A stretch of DNA of 64,000 nt from Rhodocyclaceae bacterium (lineage in GTDB: Bacteria; Pseudomonadota; Gammaproteobacteria; Burkholderiales; Rhodocyclaceae), in assembly GCA_030681195.1 (NCBI GenBank), contig JAUXXJ010000005.1, forward strand, positions 124,001-188,000. Reading direction: 5' to 3'. Below, piece by piece: positions 51,129 through 60,848 of this stretch; the stretch's first letter is position 1; the number at the start of each line of letters is the position of its first letter. The notes beneath the pieces were generated by a model. It ran no database searches. It saw nothing but the letters and a program-made list of their open reading frames with translations, and had not been told where the DNA came from. The position numbers were made by a program, and so were the translations under genes.

Positions 51129-51828
51129 GGAGCAGAAAGACGGTCGGCTGGCGCTCCAGAGGTGGCTTGGGCATTTTGCGCCAGACTGCGATTGTCTGTG
51201 TCTGAACCCATTCGTCCGCATTCGTCAGGTTTTTGGCGATGCACAGCAAGGTCGGCGGCTGACACTGGCTCAACAAGGCATCAAAAAGCGCTTCGTTACG
51301 GTAGGGTGTTTCGATGAAGAGTTGGGTTTGCCGTTTGTGGCGCGATTCTTTTTCGAGTTCGCCGATGCGTGTGCTGCGCTCGGGATCGCGTTGCGGCAGA
51401 TAACCATGGAATGCGAAACGCTGGCCATCCAGGCCGGAGGCCATGAGGGCAAGCAGGAGCGATGAAGGACCGACCAGCGGTCGTACCGGAATGCCCAAGG
51501 CATGGGCGCGTCGGACGACGGTTGCTCCCGGGTCGGCCACGCCCGGGCAGCCGGCTTCGGACATCAAGCCGGCATCTTGTCCCGCCAATAGTGGCGCCAG
51601 CAAATGCTCAATCTCGTCTGCTGTGGCCTTTTCCGGCAGGTCTTCAATCGAGATTTCGCGTAGCGGCTCGGGGTGCGACAGCCACTTGAGTGAGGCGCGG
51701 GCGGTTTTGGCGTTTTCAACGATGAAGTAGTGCAGTCCGCAGGCGACTTGCTGGGTGCCGGCGGGCAGGACGCTGACCCAGTCGGTCGGGCCGAGTTGGG
51801 TTGGCAGAAGGTAGAGGGTTCCCGGCAC
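51115..51828 (-). CDS. RsmI-like SAM-dependent methyltransferase
   Basis: About 237 residues of the tetrapyrrole-methylase fold, close to RsmI, which 2'-O-methylates C1402 of 16S rRNA. Motifs are GTLYLLPTQLG at the N-terminus, AGLMSEAGCPGVADPGA, LVGPSSLLLALMASGL and FHGYLPQR. Probably the RsmI paralogue common in betaproteobacteria rather than RsmI itself. No ATG is available after maf ends; GTG at 51828 fits best, 16 bases downstream of maf. It ends 14 bases inside sppA in the convergent orientation. Confidence 0.83.
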   Translation of the reverse strand: MPGTLYLLPTQLGPTDWVSVLPAGTQQVACGLHYFIVENAKTARASLKWLSHPEPLREISIEDLPEKATADEIEHLLAPLLAGQDAGLMSEAGCPGVADPGATVVRRAHALGIPVRPLVGPSSLLLALMASGLDGQRFAFHGYLPQRDPERSTRIGELEKESRHKRQTQLFIETPYRNEALFDALLSQCQPPTLLCIAKNLTNADEWVQTQTIAVWRKMPKPPLERQPTVFLLLSGY

Positions 51829-51844
51829 TGCGATCAGGAGGATG

Positions 51845-52423
51845 TCAGGGCAATGAGATGCCCTCGGCACGCAGCATGTCGGCCAGTGCAATCAGCGGTA
51901 GACCGACCAGAGCGGTGGGGTCGTCGCTGCGCATCCATTCGAGCAAGCTGATCCCCAAGGCTTCCGAACGGGCGCTGCCGGCGCAGTTGAGCGCGTCTTC
52001 CTTGTCCAAGTAGCGTTCGATTTCAGTATCGGAAAGCTCGCGAAAGCGTACCCGGGTGGCGACACCGCGCAGGTGACTGCGACCGCTACGGCTGTTCAGC
52101 AGACACAGGCCGGTATGAAAAATAACTTCCTGGCCAGAGAGTTGCCCCAGTTGCAGGCGGGCATTGGCACGTGTGCCAGGTTTGCTGAAGCGCTGGTCGC
52201 CACAGTAAGCCACCTGATCGGAACCAATGATCAGGGCATCGGGGAAGCGGGACGCAACGGCAGTTGCCTTGGCCGCTGCCAGGCGTTCAGCAGTGGCAAT
52301 CGGCGTTTCCTGCGGCAGGGGCGATTCATCGGTATCCGGGGCGCAGACATCGAATGGCAGTTGTAATCGGCTGAGTAGCTCATGCCGGTAAGGGGATGTG
52401 GAGGCTAGAACAAGCGGTGTCAT
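51845..52423 (-). CDS. yceF: Maf-family nucleoside triphosphate pyrophosphatase (YceF type)
   Basis: House-cleaning pyrophosphatase; the YceF branch hydrolyses m7GTP. The 192-residue protein starts [20 protein letters not shown] and has the family acidic pair in DTDESPLP, the base IIGSDQVA and the KP.TRANA region. Divergent from the yceD-rpmF-plsX-fab operon, with a 113-base gap. Confidence 0.93.
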   Translation of the reverse strand: MTPLVLASTSPYRHELLSRLQLPFDVCAPDTDESPLPQETPIATAERLAAAKATAVASRFPDALIIGSDQVAYCGDQRFSKPGTRANARLQLGQLSGQEVIFHTGLCLLNSRSGRSHLRGVATRVRFRELSDTEIERYLDKEDALNCAGSARSEALGISLLEWMRSDDPTALVGLPLIALADMLRAEGISLP

Positions 52424-52536
52424 GGAGTGTTACGGGGTGTTTGTCGAATGATTTGACAGGTTTTTCTTGGTTTTATCTTTGACCGGCAAAGGGCGGGCAT
52501 GATAACATCTACGGTTTATGTCGTGCCGGGGAAACC

Positions 52537-53055
52537 TTGGAAGCTTTGAACTTGGCGAGTTTGGTGATCGATAGTCTCAAGTTCGCGGCTGAAGGGCAAA
52601 GTGTGACGGGCTGCATTGCGCTGTCCAAAATGCCGCGGCTGGCCGATGTACTGTCGAATCATGCAGGTAGCCTGAATTGCGCGTTGTCGGGTTTTGAGGA
52701 GCGCAGGTTCGGGACGATCAAGCAGGGTTTGCATCTGCGGATTTCAGGGCGTTTGACCTTGCATTGTCAGCGCTGTCTGGCGGAGGTGGTACATGAGTGT
52801 GCGGTGGATAGCCACTTGTTGCTGATTCCACCGGGTGAGGAGTGGCCGGAGGAGGAGGTTGAGGCCGACGACTATGACGCCTTGCCGGCTGATCGTGAGT
52901 TGTCGGTACTTGCTCTGGTCGAAGAAGAAGTTTTACTGGCGTTGCCGATTGTGCCACGTCATGCGGATTGCCAACTGCCGGTCGATGCCGACAGTGGTGT
53001 GGGAAATGAGAGCCGATCGCCGTTCGCGGCCTTGGCTGGATTGAAGAAACATTGA
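52537..53055 (+). CDS. yceD: YceD (DUF177) protein
   Basis: A 172-residue acidic protein of the YceD family, linked to 23S rRNA accumulation and always next to rpmF. Conserved part: RLTLHCQRCLAEVVHE with the cysteine pair, and the acidic DDYDALPADRELSVLALVEEEVLLALPIVPRH. The start TTG at 52537 is uncommon but gives the best N-terminus (MEALNLASLVIDSLKF). An ATG at 52518 is out of frame. First gene of the lipid operon. Confidence 0.88.
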   Translation: MEALNLASLVIDSLKFAAEGQSVTGCIALSKMPRLADVLSNHAGSLNCALSGFEERRFGTIKQGLHLRISGRLTLHCQRCLAEVVHECAVDSHLLLIPPGEEWPEEEVEADDYDALPADRELSVLALVEEEVLLALPIVPRHADCQLPVDADSGVGNESRSPFAALAGLKKH

Positions 53056-53069
53056 AATAAGGAGTCATC

Positions 53070-53249
53070 ATGGCTGTACAACAGAACAAGAAGTCCCCGT
53101 CCAAGCGTGGCATGCATCGCTCGCATGATTTTCTGAATGCGCCTCCGATTGCTGTCGAAGCCACCACGGGTGAAGTGCATCTGCGCCACCACATCTCGCC
53201 GTCGGGTGTGTACCGCGGCAAGAAGATTCTGAAGACCAAGGGCGAATAA
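53070..53249 (+). CDS. rpmF: 50S ribosomal protein L32
   Basis: A 59-residue ribosomal protein, starting [20 protein letters not shown] and ending KKILKTKGE, which matches L32 across its length. TAAGGAG at 53058-53064 precedes the ATG. Located between yceD and plsX as in most proteobacteria. Confidence 0.97.
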   Translation: MAVQQNKKSPSKRGMHRSHDFLNAPPIAVEATTGEVHLRHHISPSGVYRGKKILKTKGE

Positions 53250-53267
53250 TCTCCCTTCCCGGATCTG

Positions 53268-53297
53268 CGGCCGGACGTTATTGCGTCCGGCCGTTTT
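53268..53297 (+). terminator. Hairpin terminator after rpmF
   Basis: A perfect 10-bp GC-rich stem CGGCCGGACG (53268-53277) with CGTCCGGCCG (53284-53293), loop TTATTG, then TTTT. It would end or attenuate the yceD-rpmF transcript before plsX, so ribosomal and lipid genes can be expressed at different levels. Confidence 0.85.
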
Positions 53298-53321
53298 AGT
53301 TTCGGCCAAATTCCTTCCTCG

Positions 53322-54359
53322 ATGACGATTACGCTTGCCGTCGATTGCATGGGTGGCGATCATGGTCCCGCCGTGATCGTGCCTGCGGTGATTGACTTTC
53401 TGCAGCGCGATGCCGATTGCCACGTCATTTGCGTTGGTCGCGAAGACGATTTGCGACCGCATCTTGCCAATGCGGGAAGCGGTCTGGCCGAGCGCTGGTC
53501 GATCCACCATGCGGCCGAGGTGGTCGGCATGGATGAGTCGGTGTCGAGTGCCTTGCGCAACAAGAAAGATTCGTCGATGCGCGTCATGGCAAATTTAGTG
53601 AAGGAGGGTAAGGCCGACGCAGCCGTGTCCGCCGGCAATACCGGCGCCCTGATGGCGATTTCGCGCTTCGTACTGAAAACCCTGCCAGGCATTGACCGGC
53701 CGGCGATTGCCTCGATCCTGCCGACGATGAAGGGGCATACCTATGTCCTGGACCTGGGAGCGAACGTCGATTGCACCGCCGAACACCTGCAGCAGTTCGG
53801 CATCATGGGCGCCATGCTGGTGGCGGCGCTGGAGCACGACGAGCGCCCGCGTGTCGGGCTGCTAAATATTGGCGAGGAAGAAATCAAGGGCAACGAAGTG
53901 GTCAAGCGCGCCAGCGAGTTGCTGCGCGTGAGCGGCCTGAACTTCATCGGCAACGTTGAGGGCGACGATATCTACAAAGGCACGGCGGATGTGGTCGTCT
54001 GTGATGGCTTTGTCGGCAACGTGGCCTTGAAGACCTCGGAAGGCCTCGCCCAGATGATCCGTGTTTTCCTGCGCCAGGAATTTTCGCGGAACATCTTTAC
54101 GCGCATCGCCGGTCTGATCGCCATGCCCGTCCTCAATGCCTTCCGTGCCCGTGTCGATCATCGACGCTACAACGGGGCCAGTTTGTTGGGCTTGAAGGGC
54201 GTGGTGGTCAAGAGTCACGGTTCGGCCGATAGCTTTGCGTTTCGACATGCCCTCACCCGTGCAGCCGAAGCGGCTCGCGAACGCCTGCCGGAGAAGATCG
54301 CCGCAAGCGTGGCGGTGGCGCTCGAAAAAATGGAACCCGTGCCGACGCTCTGCGACTGA
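53322..54359 (+). CDS. plsX: Phosphate acyltransferase PlsX
   Basis: Makes acyl phosphate from acyl-ACP for phospholipid synthesis. The 345-residue protein has [16 protein letters not shown] at the start, [15 protein letters not shown] near 103, [20 protein letters not shown] and a C-terminal [22 protein letters not shown]. Followed 14 bases later by fabH. Confidence 0.97.
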   Translation: MTITLAVDCMGGDHGPAVIVPAVIDFLQRDADCHVICVGREDDLRPHLANAGSGLAERWSIHHAAEVVGMDESVSSALRNKKDSSMRVMANLVKEGKADAAVSAGNTGALMAISRFVLKTLPGIDRPAIASILPTMKGHTYVLDLGANVDCTAEHLQQFGIMGAMLVAALEHDERPRVGLLNIGEEEIKGNEVVKRASELLRVSGLNFIGNVEGDDIYKGTADVVVCDGFVGNVALKTSEGLAQMIRVFLRQEFSRNIFTRIAGLIAMPVLNAFRARVDHRRYNGASLLGLKGVVVKSHGSADSFAFRHALTRAAEAARERLPEKIAASVAVALEKMEPVPTLCD

Positions 54360-54373
54360 GGGATGCAATCAAC

Positions 54374-55342
54374 ATGATCTATTCCAGAATTACCGGCACT
54401 GGCAGCTATCTCCCCGGTACGCCATGCAGCAATGCTGATCTGATCGCGCGGCATGGCCTGGATTCGACGCCTGAATGGATCGTTGAGCGTACCGGCATCC
54501 ACTCGCGACATCTTGCGCCGGCGGGTGTCGCAGCCAGTGATCTGGCACTGGAGGCTAGCCGTAACGCACTTGCCGCAGCGGGGAAAGAACCGAACGATAT
54601 CGACTTGATCGTTTTGGCGACATCGACCCCTGATTACATTTTTCCGAGTACGGCCACCATCCTGCAGGATAAGCTCGGCATGAGCAATGGCGCTGCGGCC
54701 TTCGACCTGCAGGCCGTCTGCGGCGGCTTCATCTACGCCTTGTCGGTGGCTGACAAGTTCATTCGCTCAGGGTCGCATCGCCGTGCCCTGGTTGTCGGTG
54801 CCGAAACCTTCTCGCGCATTCTCGACTGGAGTGATCGGGGTACCTGCGTGTTGTTTGGCGATGGTGCCGGCGCCGTCGTGCTGGAAGCCAGCGACAAGCC
54901 AGGCGTGCATGCCACCGCTCTGCATGCCGATGGTCGTTACCGCAATATTTTGGCCGTACCCGGGCATCTGCACGGCGGGCAGCCAACCGGCGATCCTTTC
55001 CTGCGCATGGATGGTCAGGCCGTATTCAAGTTCGCGGTCAAGGTACTGGCCGAGGTGGCTGAAGAAGTGATGGCTGCGGCGGGCATGACAGCGGAGCAGG
55101 TGACCTGCCTGGTGCCGCATCAGGCCAATATCCGCATCATGCATGCGACTGCCAAGAAGCTGCGACTGCCGGTTGAGAAGTGTATCGTCACGGTGGATCA
55201 CCACGGCAATACCTCGGCGGCCTCGATTCCGCTGGCGCTGGATGAGGCTGTGCGTTCCGGAAAAGTCGGCGCTGGCGATACGGCGTTGCTGGAAGGCGTC
55301 GGTGGTGGTTTCACCTGGGGCGCTGCCATTATTACTTTGTGA
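54374..55342 (+). CDS. fabH: 3-oxoacyl-ACP synthase III (FabH)
   Basis: Condenses acetyl-CoA with malonyl-ACP to start fatty-acid synthesis. 322 residues with catalytic Cys116 ([11 protein letters not shown]), His249 (VPHQAN) and Asn279 (HGNTSAAS). A dispersed-repeat copy encodes KVGAGDTA at 297-304, between DEAVRSG and [13 protein letters not shown]. coli FabH has the same spacing there with different residues (RIKPGQLV), so the motif replaces native sequence without insertion. Confidence 0.97.
   Translation: MIYSRITGTGSYLPGTPCSNADLIARHGLDSTPEWIVERTGIHSRHLAPAGVAASDLALEASRNALAAAGKEPNDIDLIVLATSTPDYIFPSTATILQDKLGMSNGAAAFDLQAVCGGFIYALSVADKFIRSGSHRRALVVGAETFSRILDWSDRGTCVLFGDGAGAVVLEASDKPGVHATALHADGRYRNILAVPGHLHGGQPTGDPFLRMDGQAVFKFAVKVLAEVAEEVMAAAGMTAEQVTCLVPHQANIRIMHATAKKLRLPVEKCIVTVDHHGNTSAASIPLALDEAVRSGKVGAGDTALLEGVGGGFTWGAAIITL
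55261..55285 (+). repeat. Dispersed 25-bp repeat, copy in fabH
   Basis: Two mismatches. Encodes KVGAGDTA (297-304) in a conserved enzyme. Confidence 0.85.
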
Positions 55343-55349
55343 GGCAATG

Positions 55350-56282
55350 ATGAAATTTGCATTCGTATTTCCCGGACAGGGATCGCAATCGATGGGCATG
55401 ATGGCCGCTTATGGGGACAGCCCAGTGATTCGCGCTACCTTTGACGAAGCCTCCGCATCGCTGGGTCGCGATCTGTGGCAACTGGTTGCCGAAGGCCCGG
55501 CCGAGGCGCTGTCGCAAACTGTTAACACGCAACCGCTGATGCTCACCGCCGGCATTGCCGCGTGGCGTTTGTGGCAGGAGAAGGGGGGGGGGGCTCCCGC
55601 AATGGTCGCAGGTCACAGTCTGGGCGAGTATTCGGCGTTGGTGGCAGCCGGTGTGATCGATTTGAAAGTCGCCGTACCGCTGGTCGAACTGCGCGCCAAG
55701 GTAATGCAGGAGGCCGTACCTGCGGGCGAGGGCGCCATGGCGGCTATCCTCAATTTGGATGCCGACAAGATCAAGGCGATTTGTGTAGAACAGGCTCAGG
55801 GACAAGCCGTTCAGGCGGTGAATTTCAATTCACCCGAACAGACCGTGATTGCCGGCCAGAAGGCGGCGGTCGAACGCGCTGCAGAGGCTTGCAAGGCGGC
55901 CGGGGCGAAGCGGGCGGTGATGCTACCGGTATCGGCGCCATTCCATTCCTCGTTGATGCAACCAGCGGCCGAGCGCCTGCAGGCAGCTTTGGCGGCGATC
56001 GAACTCAAGGCACCGGCGATTCCGGTGATCAACAACGTCGATGTCGCCGTGATTAGTGATCCGGCTGCCATCAAGGCGGCACTGGTGCGCCAGGCGGCGG
56101 CTCCCGTGCGCTGGGTCGAGATCATGCGCGCCATGCAGGCAGCAGGTATCACGCACGTCTTCGAGTGTGGTCCCGGCAAGGTGTTGGCGGGCCTGACCAA
56201 GCGCTGTGCCGATGGCTTGGCCGGTGGTGCCATGAACGATCTGGCCGGCGTGGATGCCACGCTGGCAGCGGTGAAAGGATGA
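55350..56282 (+). CDS. fabD: Malonyl-CoA:ACP transacylase
   Basis: Loads malonate onto ACP. 310 residues, starting MKFAFVFPGQGSQSMGMM. The catalytic Ser90 is in AGHSLGEYSAL, and the Arg and His partners fall in VELRAK and PVSAPFHSSLM. Two ATGs are adjacent (55347 and 55350); GAGG at 55341 spaces better with the second. An 11-base G run at about 55583-55593 codes for GGG at 79-81. The stop overlaps the following start region. Confidence 0.96.
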   Translation: MKFAFVFPGQGSQSMGMMAAYGDSPVIRATFDEASASLGRDLWQLVAEGPAEALSQTVNTQPLMLTAGIAAWRLWQEKGGGAPAMVAGHSLGEYSALVAAGVIDLKVAVPLVELRAKVMQEAVPAGEGAMAAILNLDADKIKAICVEQAQGQAVQAVNFNSPEQTVIAGQKAAVERAAEACKAAGAKRAVMLPVSAPFHSSLMQPAAERLQAALAAIELKAPAIPVINNVDVAVISDPAAIKAALVRQAAAPVRWVEIMRAMQAAGITHVFECGPGKVLAGLTKRCADGLAGGAMNDLAGVDATLAAVKG

Positions 56283-56284
56283 GT

Positions 56285-57025
56285 ATGTTGAAAGGACAGA
56301 TTGCACTGGTGACCGGTGCCTCGCGCGGCATCGGGCGGGCCATTGCCATGGAACTCGGCGCGCAGGGCGCGACGGTGATCGGCACGGCCACGTCGGAAAA
56401 CGGCGCCGCTGATATTCAACAAGCGCTCGAAGCGGCTGGCATTGCCGGCATGGGGGCCGTACTGAATGTGACTGATGCAGCCGCCTGTGAGACGCTGTTG
56501 GGGGATATTGAAAAGAAATTTGGTGCCGTTTCGGTGCTGGTGAATAACGCCGGCATCACGAAGGACAACCTGTCGATGCGCATGAAGGACGAGGAGTGGG
56601 ATGCCGTCATCGACACCAACCTGAAGTCGGTATTCCGTCTGTCCCGCATGGTAATGCGGGCGATGATGAAGGCCCGCTTTGGTCGCATCATCAATATTAC
56701 CTCGGTGGTCGGTAGTGCCGGCAACCCGGGGCAGGCCAATTATTGTGCCGCCAAGGCGGGTGTGGCGGGCATGACGCGGGCCTTGGCGCAGGAGTTGGGC
56801 AGTCGCAATATCACGGTCAACTGCATCGCCCCCGGCCTGATCGATACCGATATGACCAAGGGCCTGCCCGAAGAACAGAAGGCGGTAATGCTCAAGTCGA
56901 TCCCGGTGGCACGATTGGGGCAACCCGCTGACATCGCCCATGCCGTGGGCTTTCTGGCCTGTCCCAGTGCGGGATTCATCACTGGTGTAACACTCCATGT
57001 CAATGGCGGTATGTACATGGTTTGA
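56285..57025 (+). CDS. fabG: 3-oxoacyl-ACP reductase
   Basis: NADPH-dependent ketoreductase of fatty-acid elongation, SDR family, 246 residues. The cofactor loop is TGASRGIG (10-17), NNAG is at 87-90, and the catalytic triad is Ser140, Tyr153 and Lys157 (NYCAAKAG). An ATG at 56279 overlaps the fabD stop; the ATG at 56285 has AAAGG six bases upstream and is preferred. Confidence 0.97.
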   Translation: MLKGQIALVTGASRGIGRAIAMELGAQGATVIGTATSENGAADIQQALEAAGIAGMGAVLNVTDAAACETLLGDIEKKFGAVSVLVNNAGITKDNLSMRMKDEEWDAVIDTNLKSVFRLSRMVMRAMMKARFGRIINITSVVGSAGNPGQANYCAAKAGVAGMTRALAQELGSRNITVNCIAPGLIDTDMTKGLPEEQKAVMLKSIPVARLGQPADIAHAVGFLACPSAGFITGVTLHVNGGMYMV

Positions 57026-57105
57026 GTTGTAACGGGAAATCAATACCTTTTTGCTAAACTACGCGGGTTCATAACACCCGCCTTCACAGGGAAGGAGCAA
57101 CCACA

Positions 57106-57345
57106 ATGGATAACATCGAACAGCGCGTCAAGAAAATCGTTGCCGAACAACTCGGCGTTAACGAAGCGGACATCAAGATTGATTCCTCATTCGTCGATGA
57201 CTTGGGCGCCGATTCGCTCGACACGGTTGAGCTCGTGATGGCGCTCGAAGAAGAGTTCGAGTGCGAGATTCCGGACGAAGAAGCCGAGAAGATCACCACC
57301 GTCAAGCAGGCGATTGACTACGTCAATAACAACCTGAAAAAGTAA
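57106..57345 (+). CDS. acpP: Acyl carrier protein
   Basis: 79-residue carrier of growing acyl chains, made active by a 4'-phosphopantetheine on Ser37 ([14 protein letters not shown]). Strongly acidic as usual. GGAAGGAG lies about ten bases before the ATG. The 80-base gap before it, with TAAACT at 57055-57060, may carry its own promoter, though no convincing -35 is seen. Confidence 0.98.
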   Translation: MDNIEQRVKKIVAEQLGVNEADIKIDSSFVDDLGADSLDTVELVMALEEEFECEIPDEEAEKITTVKQAIDYVNNNLKK

Positions 57346-57352
57346 TCTCCCC

Positions 57353-57383
57353 GGGCCCGATTTATCGGGCCCCTCTCTTTTTT
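57353..57383 (+). terminator. Hairpin terminator after acpP
   Basis: Stem GGGCCCGA (57353-57360) and TCGGGCCC (57365-57372), loop TTTA, followed by CTCTCTTTTTT. It would reduce read-through into fabF, letting acpP be made in excess. Confidence 0.88.
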
Positions 57384-57414
57384 CCTTAGCCCGCCTCTAG
57401 TCTAGGAGACTGCC

Positions 57415-58647
57415 TTGTCACGTCGCAGAGTCGTCGTGACCGGTTTGGGACTCGTCTCGCCGGTCGGAAATAACGTTGCCGATACCTGGAATGCCATCCT
57501 TGCCGGCAAGAGCGGCATCGGCCCTATCACGCGCTATGACGCATCCGCTCACAAGGTGAATATTGCGGGTGAGGTCAAGGGTTTCGACATTGCCGAATAC
57601 CTGTCGGCCAAGGAAGCCCGCCGTATGGATACCTTCATCCATTACGGCATGGCGGCTGGCTTGCAGGCTTTCCGCGAATCGGGGCTGGTGATTACGCCGG
57701 AAAATGCAGACCGTATTGGCGTGAATATCGGCTCCGGCATTGGCGGTTTGCAACTGATCGAGGGAACGCATGACGATTACCTCGCCGGCGGTCCGCGCAA
57801 GATTTCCCCCTTCTTCATTCCCGGCACGATTATTAACATGATCTCCGGCAATCTGTCGATCATGATCGGAGCCAAGGGTCCCAATCTGGCCGTGGTGACC
57901 GCCTGCACGACAGGTTTGCACGCCATCGGTACGAGCTTCCGCATGATTCAGTATGGCGATGCCGATGCGATGGTCTGTGGTGGTGCTGAATCGACCGTCA
58001 CGCCGTTGGCGATTGGCGGTTTTGCCTCCGCGCAAGCCTTGTCGACGCGCAACGACGACCCTGCGACAGCGAGTCGTCCGTGGGACAAGGATCGTGATGG
58101 TTTTGTCCTCGGCGAAGGTGCCGGTGTGATGGTGCTGGAAGAGTACGAGCACGCTAAGGCACGTGGTGCGCACATCTACTGCGAGCTGGCCGGCTTCGGC
58201 ATGAGCGGCGATGCCTATCACATGACCGCGCCGGATACCGATGGTCCGCGTCGCAGCATGGTCAATGCGCTCAAGGACGCCGGCATCAACGCCGATCAGG
58301 TGCAGTACGTCAATGCGCATGGCACGTCGACGCCGCTGGGTGATAAGAATGAAACCGAGGCCATCAAGCTGGCCTTTGGTGATGCGGCAAAGAAACTGGT
58401 GGTGAATTCCACCAAGTCGATGACCGGTCACCTTCTGGGTGGCGCAGGCGGTCTGGAGTCGGTGTTGACCGCCTTGGCCGTGCATCACCAAGTGTCGCCG
58501 CCGACCATCAACATCTTCTCGCAGGACCCGGAGTGCGATCTCGACTACTGTGCCAACGCGGCGCGGGATATGACGATCGATATCGCCGTCAAGAATAACT
58601 TCGGTTTCGGCGGCACTAACGGCACACTCGCCTTCCGGCGCGTTTAA
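57415..58647 (+). CDS. fabF: 3-oxoacyl-ACP synthase II
   Basis: Elongating condensing enzyme, including the step from palmitoleate to cis-vaccenate. 410 residues with Cys164 (TACTTGLHA), His302 ([11 protein letters not shown]) and His339 (GHLLGGAGG). The start is TTG at 57415 with TAGGAGA at 57403-57409; the next residues [11 protein letters not shown] are the family N-terminus. Confidence 0.97.
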   Translation: MSRRRVVVTGLGLVSPVGNNVADTWNAILAGKSGIGPITRYDASAHKVNIAGEVKGFDIAEYLSAKEARRMDTFIHYGMAAGLQAFRESGLVITPENADRIGVNIGSGIGGLQLIEGTHDDYLAGGPRKISPFFIPGTIINMISGNLSIMIGAKGPNLAVVTACTTGLHAIGTSFRMIQYGDADAMVCGGAESTVTPLAIGGFASAQALSTRNDDPATASRPWDKDRDGFVLGEGAGVMVLEEYEHAKARGAHIYCELAGFGMSGDAYHMTAPDTDGPRRSMVNALKDAGINADQVQYVNAHGTSTPLGDKNETEAIKLAFGDAAKKLVVNSTKSMTGHLLGGAGGLESVLTALAVHHQVSPPTINIFSQDPECDLDYCANAARDMTIDIAVKNNFGFGGTNGTLAFRRV

Positions 58648-58658
58648 GCGAGTGGGCA

Positions 58659-59087
58659 GTGCAGCTGCCCGTTGTCATTCCCGTCAGATCATCGCGCCGC
58701 TGGCGTGCCCTGTTGTGGGGCGCGCATGCGGTGGCGATCACGTCGGTTCTCCCGCTTGATCTGGCTTGGGCAGTGCGGCTCTGCCTGGTGGTGCTGATCG
58801 GCTTTTCTCTCTACAGGAGCTTGACTCGTCCTCAGGAAATCACCCAACTGAGCTTGGGTGCCAAGGGTGAATTAACGCTTGCGACAAAAGTCGGCGCTGG
58901 CGGGACGGCACTGATTCTGCCTGAGACGGCTGTGCTGCCCGGCATGGTTGTGCTGGTGCTGCGCTTCGAAGGAAAACGCACGCCGCTGGTGCTGATGGCG
59001 GATGCGCTCGATCCTGAGGATTACCGTCGCTTGCGGGTCTGGCTGAACTGGCGCGCCAAACGATCTGAATTTAACGCCTTGGTTTGA
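58659..59087 (+). CDS. ygfX: YgfX-like small membrane protein
   Basis: 142 residues with two hydrophobic helices (about 17-33 and 36-54) and a soluble C-terminal domain of strands. The topology and position beside nadB and rpoE fit the YgfX (CptA) family. A perfect copy of the dispersed repeat encodes KVGAGGTA at 77-84 within the soluble part. The start is GTG at 58659, 12 bases after fabF. It ends 17 bases inside nadB on the other strand. sdhE is not beside it. Confidence 0.65.
   Translation: MQLPVVIPVRSSRRWRALLWGAHAVAITSVLPLDLAWAVRLCLVVLIGFSLYRSLTRPQEITQLSLGAKGELTLATKVGAGGTALILPETAVLPGMVVLVLRFEGKRTPLVLMADALDPEDYRRLRVWLNWRAKRSEFNALV
58886..58910 (+). repeat. Dispersed 25-bp repeat, copy in ygfX
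   Basis: Perfect copy of the consensus. Encodes KVGAGGTA (77-84). Confidence 0.92.
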
Positions 59088-60690
59088 GTACGGTGTCCCG
59101 TGCCGTCGGCAGCATGTCGGGATAGTCGCGGCTGAAATGCAGTCCGCGGCTTTCCTTGCGTTTCATGGCGCATTCGACAATCAGGTGGGCGGTCAGCACG
59201 AGGTTGCGCAACTCGATCAGGTCATTGCTGACCCGGAAGTTGGCATAGAACTCCTCGATTTCCTGCTCCAGCAGACGGATGCGGTGATGGGCACGCTCCA
59301 GGCGCTTGCTGGTCCGTACGATGCCGACATAGTCCCACATGAAGCGACGCAGTTCATCCCAGTTGTGGGAAATGACGATTTCTTCGTCGGCATCGGTGAC
59401 ACGGCTGTCATCCCAAGTGGGCAATTTCGGCGATTTGACGGTTTTTTGTGCGCGGATGTCGGCAGCCGCTGCATTACTGAAGACGACGCATTCAAGCAGC
59501 GAATTGCTGGCGAGGCGGTTAGCGCCATGCAGGCCGGTATTGGCGGCTTCACCAAGGGCATACAGGCCGGGGACATCCGTCCGTGCCGCCAGATCAACGA
59601 CGATGCCACCACAGGTGTAGTGGGCGGCAGGAACGACCGGGATCGGTTGCTTGGCGATGTCGATGCCGAGCTCACGGCAGCGTGCAAATATGTTCGGGAA
59701 GTGCGTGCGCAGGAAGCCATCTCCCTTGTGCGTGACATCGAGGTACACACAGTCGAGGCCGTGCTTCTTCATCTCGTAGTCGATGGCGCGGGCGACAATG
59801 TCGCGCGGCGCCAGTTCGGCACGCTCATCGTGGGCGGGCATGAAGCGCATCCCGCCCATTTCCGCAGGGAGGCGTAGCAGGCCGCCTTCGCCGCGCATGG
59901 CTTCGGTGATCAGAAACGACTTTGCCTGCGGGTGATAAAGGCAGGTCGGATGGAACTGGATGAATTCGAGGTTGGCGACGCGACAGCCGGCACGCCAGGC
60001 CATGGCAATCCCGTCGCCGGTGGCGGTGTCCGGGTTGGTGGTGTAGAGGTAGGACTTGCCGGCACCGCCGCTGGCGATGATGGTGTTGGGGGCACTGAGG
60101 GTCAGCACCTGATCACTGTCGATGTCCAGCACATAGGCACCCCAGCAACGCTGGGTCTTGAGGCCGAGTTTTGCACCCGTGATCAGGTCGACGACGATAT
60201 GGCGTTCGAGTACCTCGATATTGGGATGCTGACGCACGTTTCGGGTCAGGGTTTGCTGCACCGAGGCGCCGGTAGCATCGTCGACATGGATGACGCGGCG
60301 GGCGCTGTGGCCGCCTTCGCGGGTCAGGTGGTAGCCGCCGCCGCTATTGTCAGTGTCACGGGTAAAGGGCACGCCCTGCTCGATCAGCCAGTCGATGGCT
60401 TCACGGCCATGTTCGACAACGAAGCGCGTGGCGACGGGGTCGCAGAGTCCGGCGCCAGCCGTGAAGGTGTCCTGAATGTGGGATTCGATCGAGTCGGTGT
60501 CGTCGAGTACGGCAGCAATGCCGCCTTGCGCCCAGTTGGTGGCCGAGTCGTCGATCAGGCGCTTGGTGACCAGCGCCACTCGATGCGTCTCGGCCAGGCG
60601 TAGGGCGAGAGATTGTCCTGCCAGGCCACTGCCGATGACGATGGCGTCGAAGCGACGCAGATAATCCGTTTTGGGTTGTTTTTTAACCAT
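59071..60690 (-). CDS. nadB: L-aspartate oxidase
   Basis: FAD enzyme that oxidises L-aspartate to iminoaspartate, the first step of NAD synthesis. 539 residues. Dinucleotide fold [19 protein letters not shown] (17-35), then [24 protein letters not shown] and [10 protein letters not shown], all typical of the succinate dehydrogenase-like flavoproteins and of NadB. Start at 60690 ([15 protein letters not shown]) is preferred over the extended 60789. Divergent from rpoE. Confidence 0.96.
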   Translation of the reverse strand: MVKKQPKTDYLRRFDAIVIGSGLAGQSLALRLAETHRVALVTKRLIDDSATNWAQGGIAAVLDDTDSIESHIQDTFTAGAGLCDPVATRFVVEHGREAIDWLIEQGVPFTRDTDNSGGGYHLTREGGHSARRVIHVDDATGASVQQTLTRNVRQHPNIEVLERHIVVDLITGAKLGLKTQRCWGAYVLDIDSDQVLTLSAPNTIIASGGAGKSYLYTTNPDTATGDGIAMAWRAGCRVANLEFIQFHPTCLYHPQAKSFLITEAMRGEGGLLRLPAEMGGMRFMPAHDERAELAPRDIVARAIDYEMKKHGLDCVYLDVTHKGDGFLRTHFPNIFARCRELGIDIAKQPIPVVPAAHYTCGGIVVDLAARTDVPGLYALGEAANTGLHGANRLASNSLLECVVFSNAAAADIRAQKTVKSPKLPTWDDSRVTDADEEIVISHNWDELRRFMWDYVGIVRTSKRLERAHHRIRLLEQEIEEFYANFRVSNDLIELRNLVLTAHLIVECAMKRKESRGLHFSRDYPDMLPTARDTVLKPRR

Positions 60691-60719
60691 GTCTGTTTCG
60701 ACTATATCACGCCGGATAT

Positions 60720-60747
60720 GGAACTTATTCAGGCATTTCCAGTCAGT
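60720..60747 (+). promoter_or_regulatory. Sigma-E-type promoter of rpoE
   Basis: GGAACTT at 60720-60726, a 16-base spacer, then TCAGT at 60743-60747. This closely matches the extracytoplasmic sigma-E consensus (GGAACTT, N15-16, TCnnA). It is correctly oriented about 100 bases before rpoE, so the operon probably activates its own transcription, as in E. coli. Confidence 0.7.
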
Positions 60748-60848
60748 TGCGCATGTGTTGAGCGGAGTAAATACAGGAACAAATGGCACAAAATAGAAGG
60801 CGGCTATACTGATGACCCAACGTATTCAGATAAGAAAACTATCCATCC

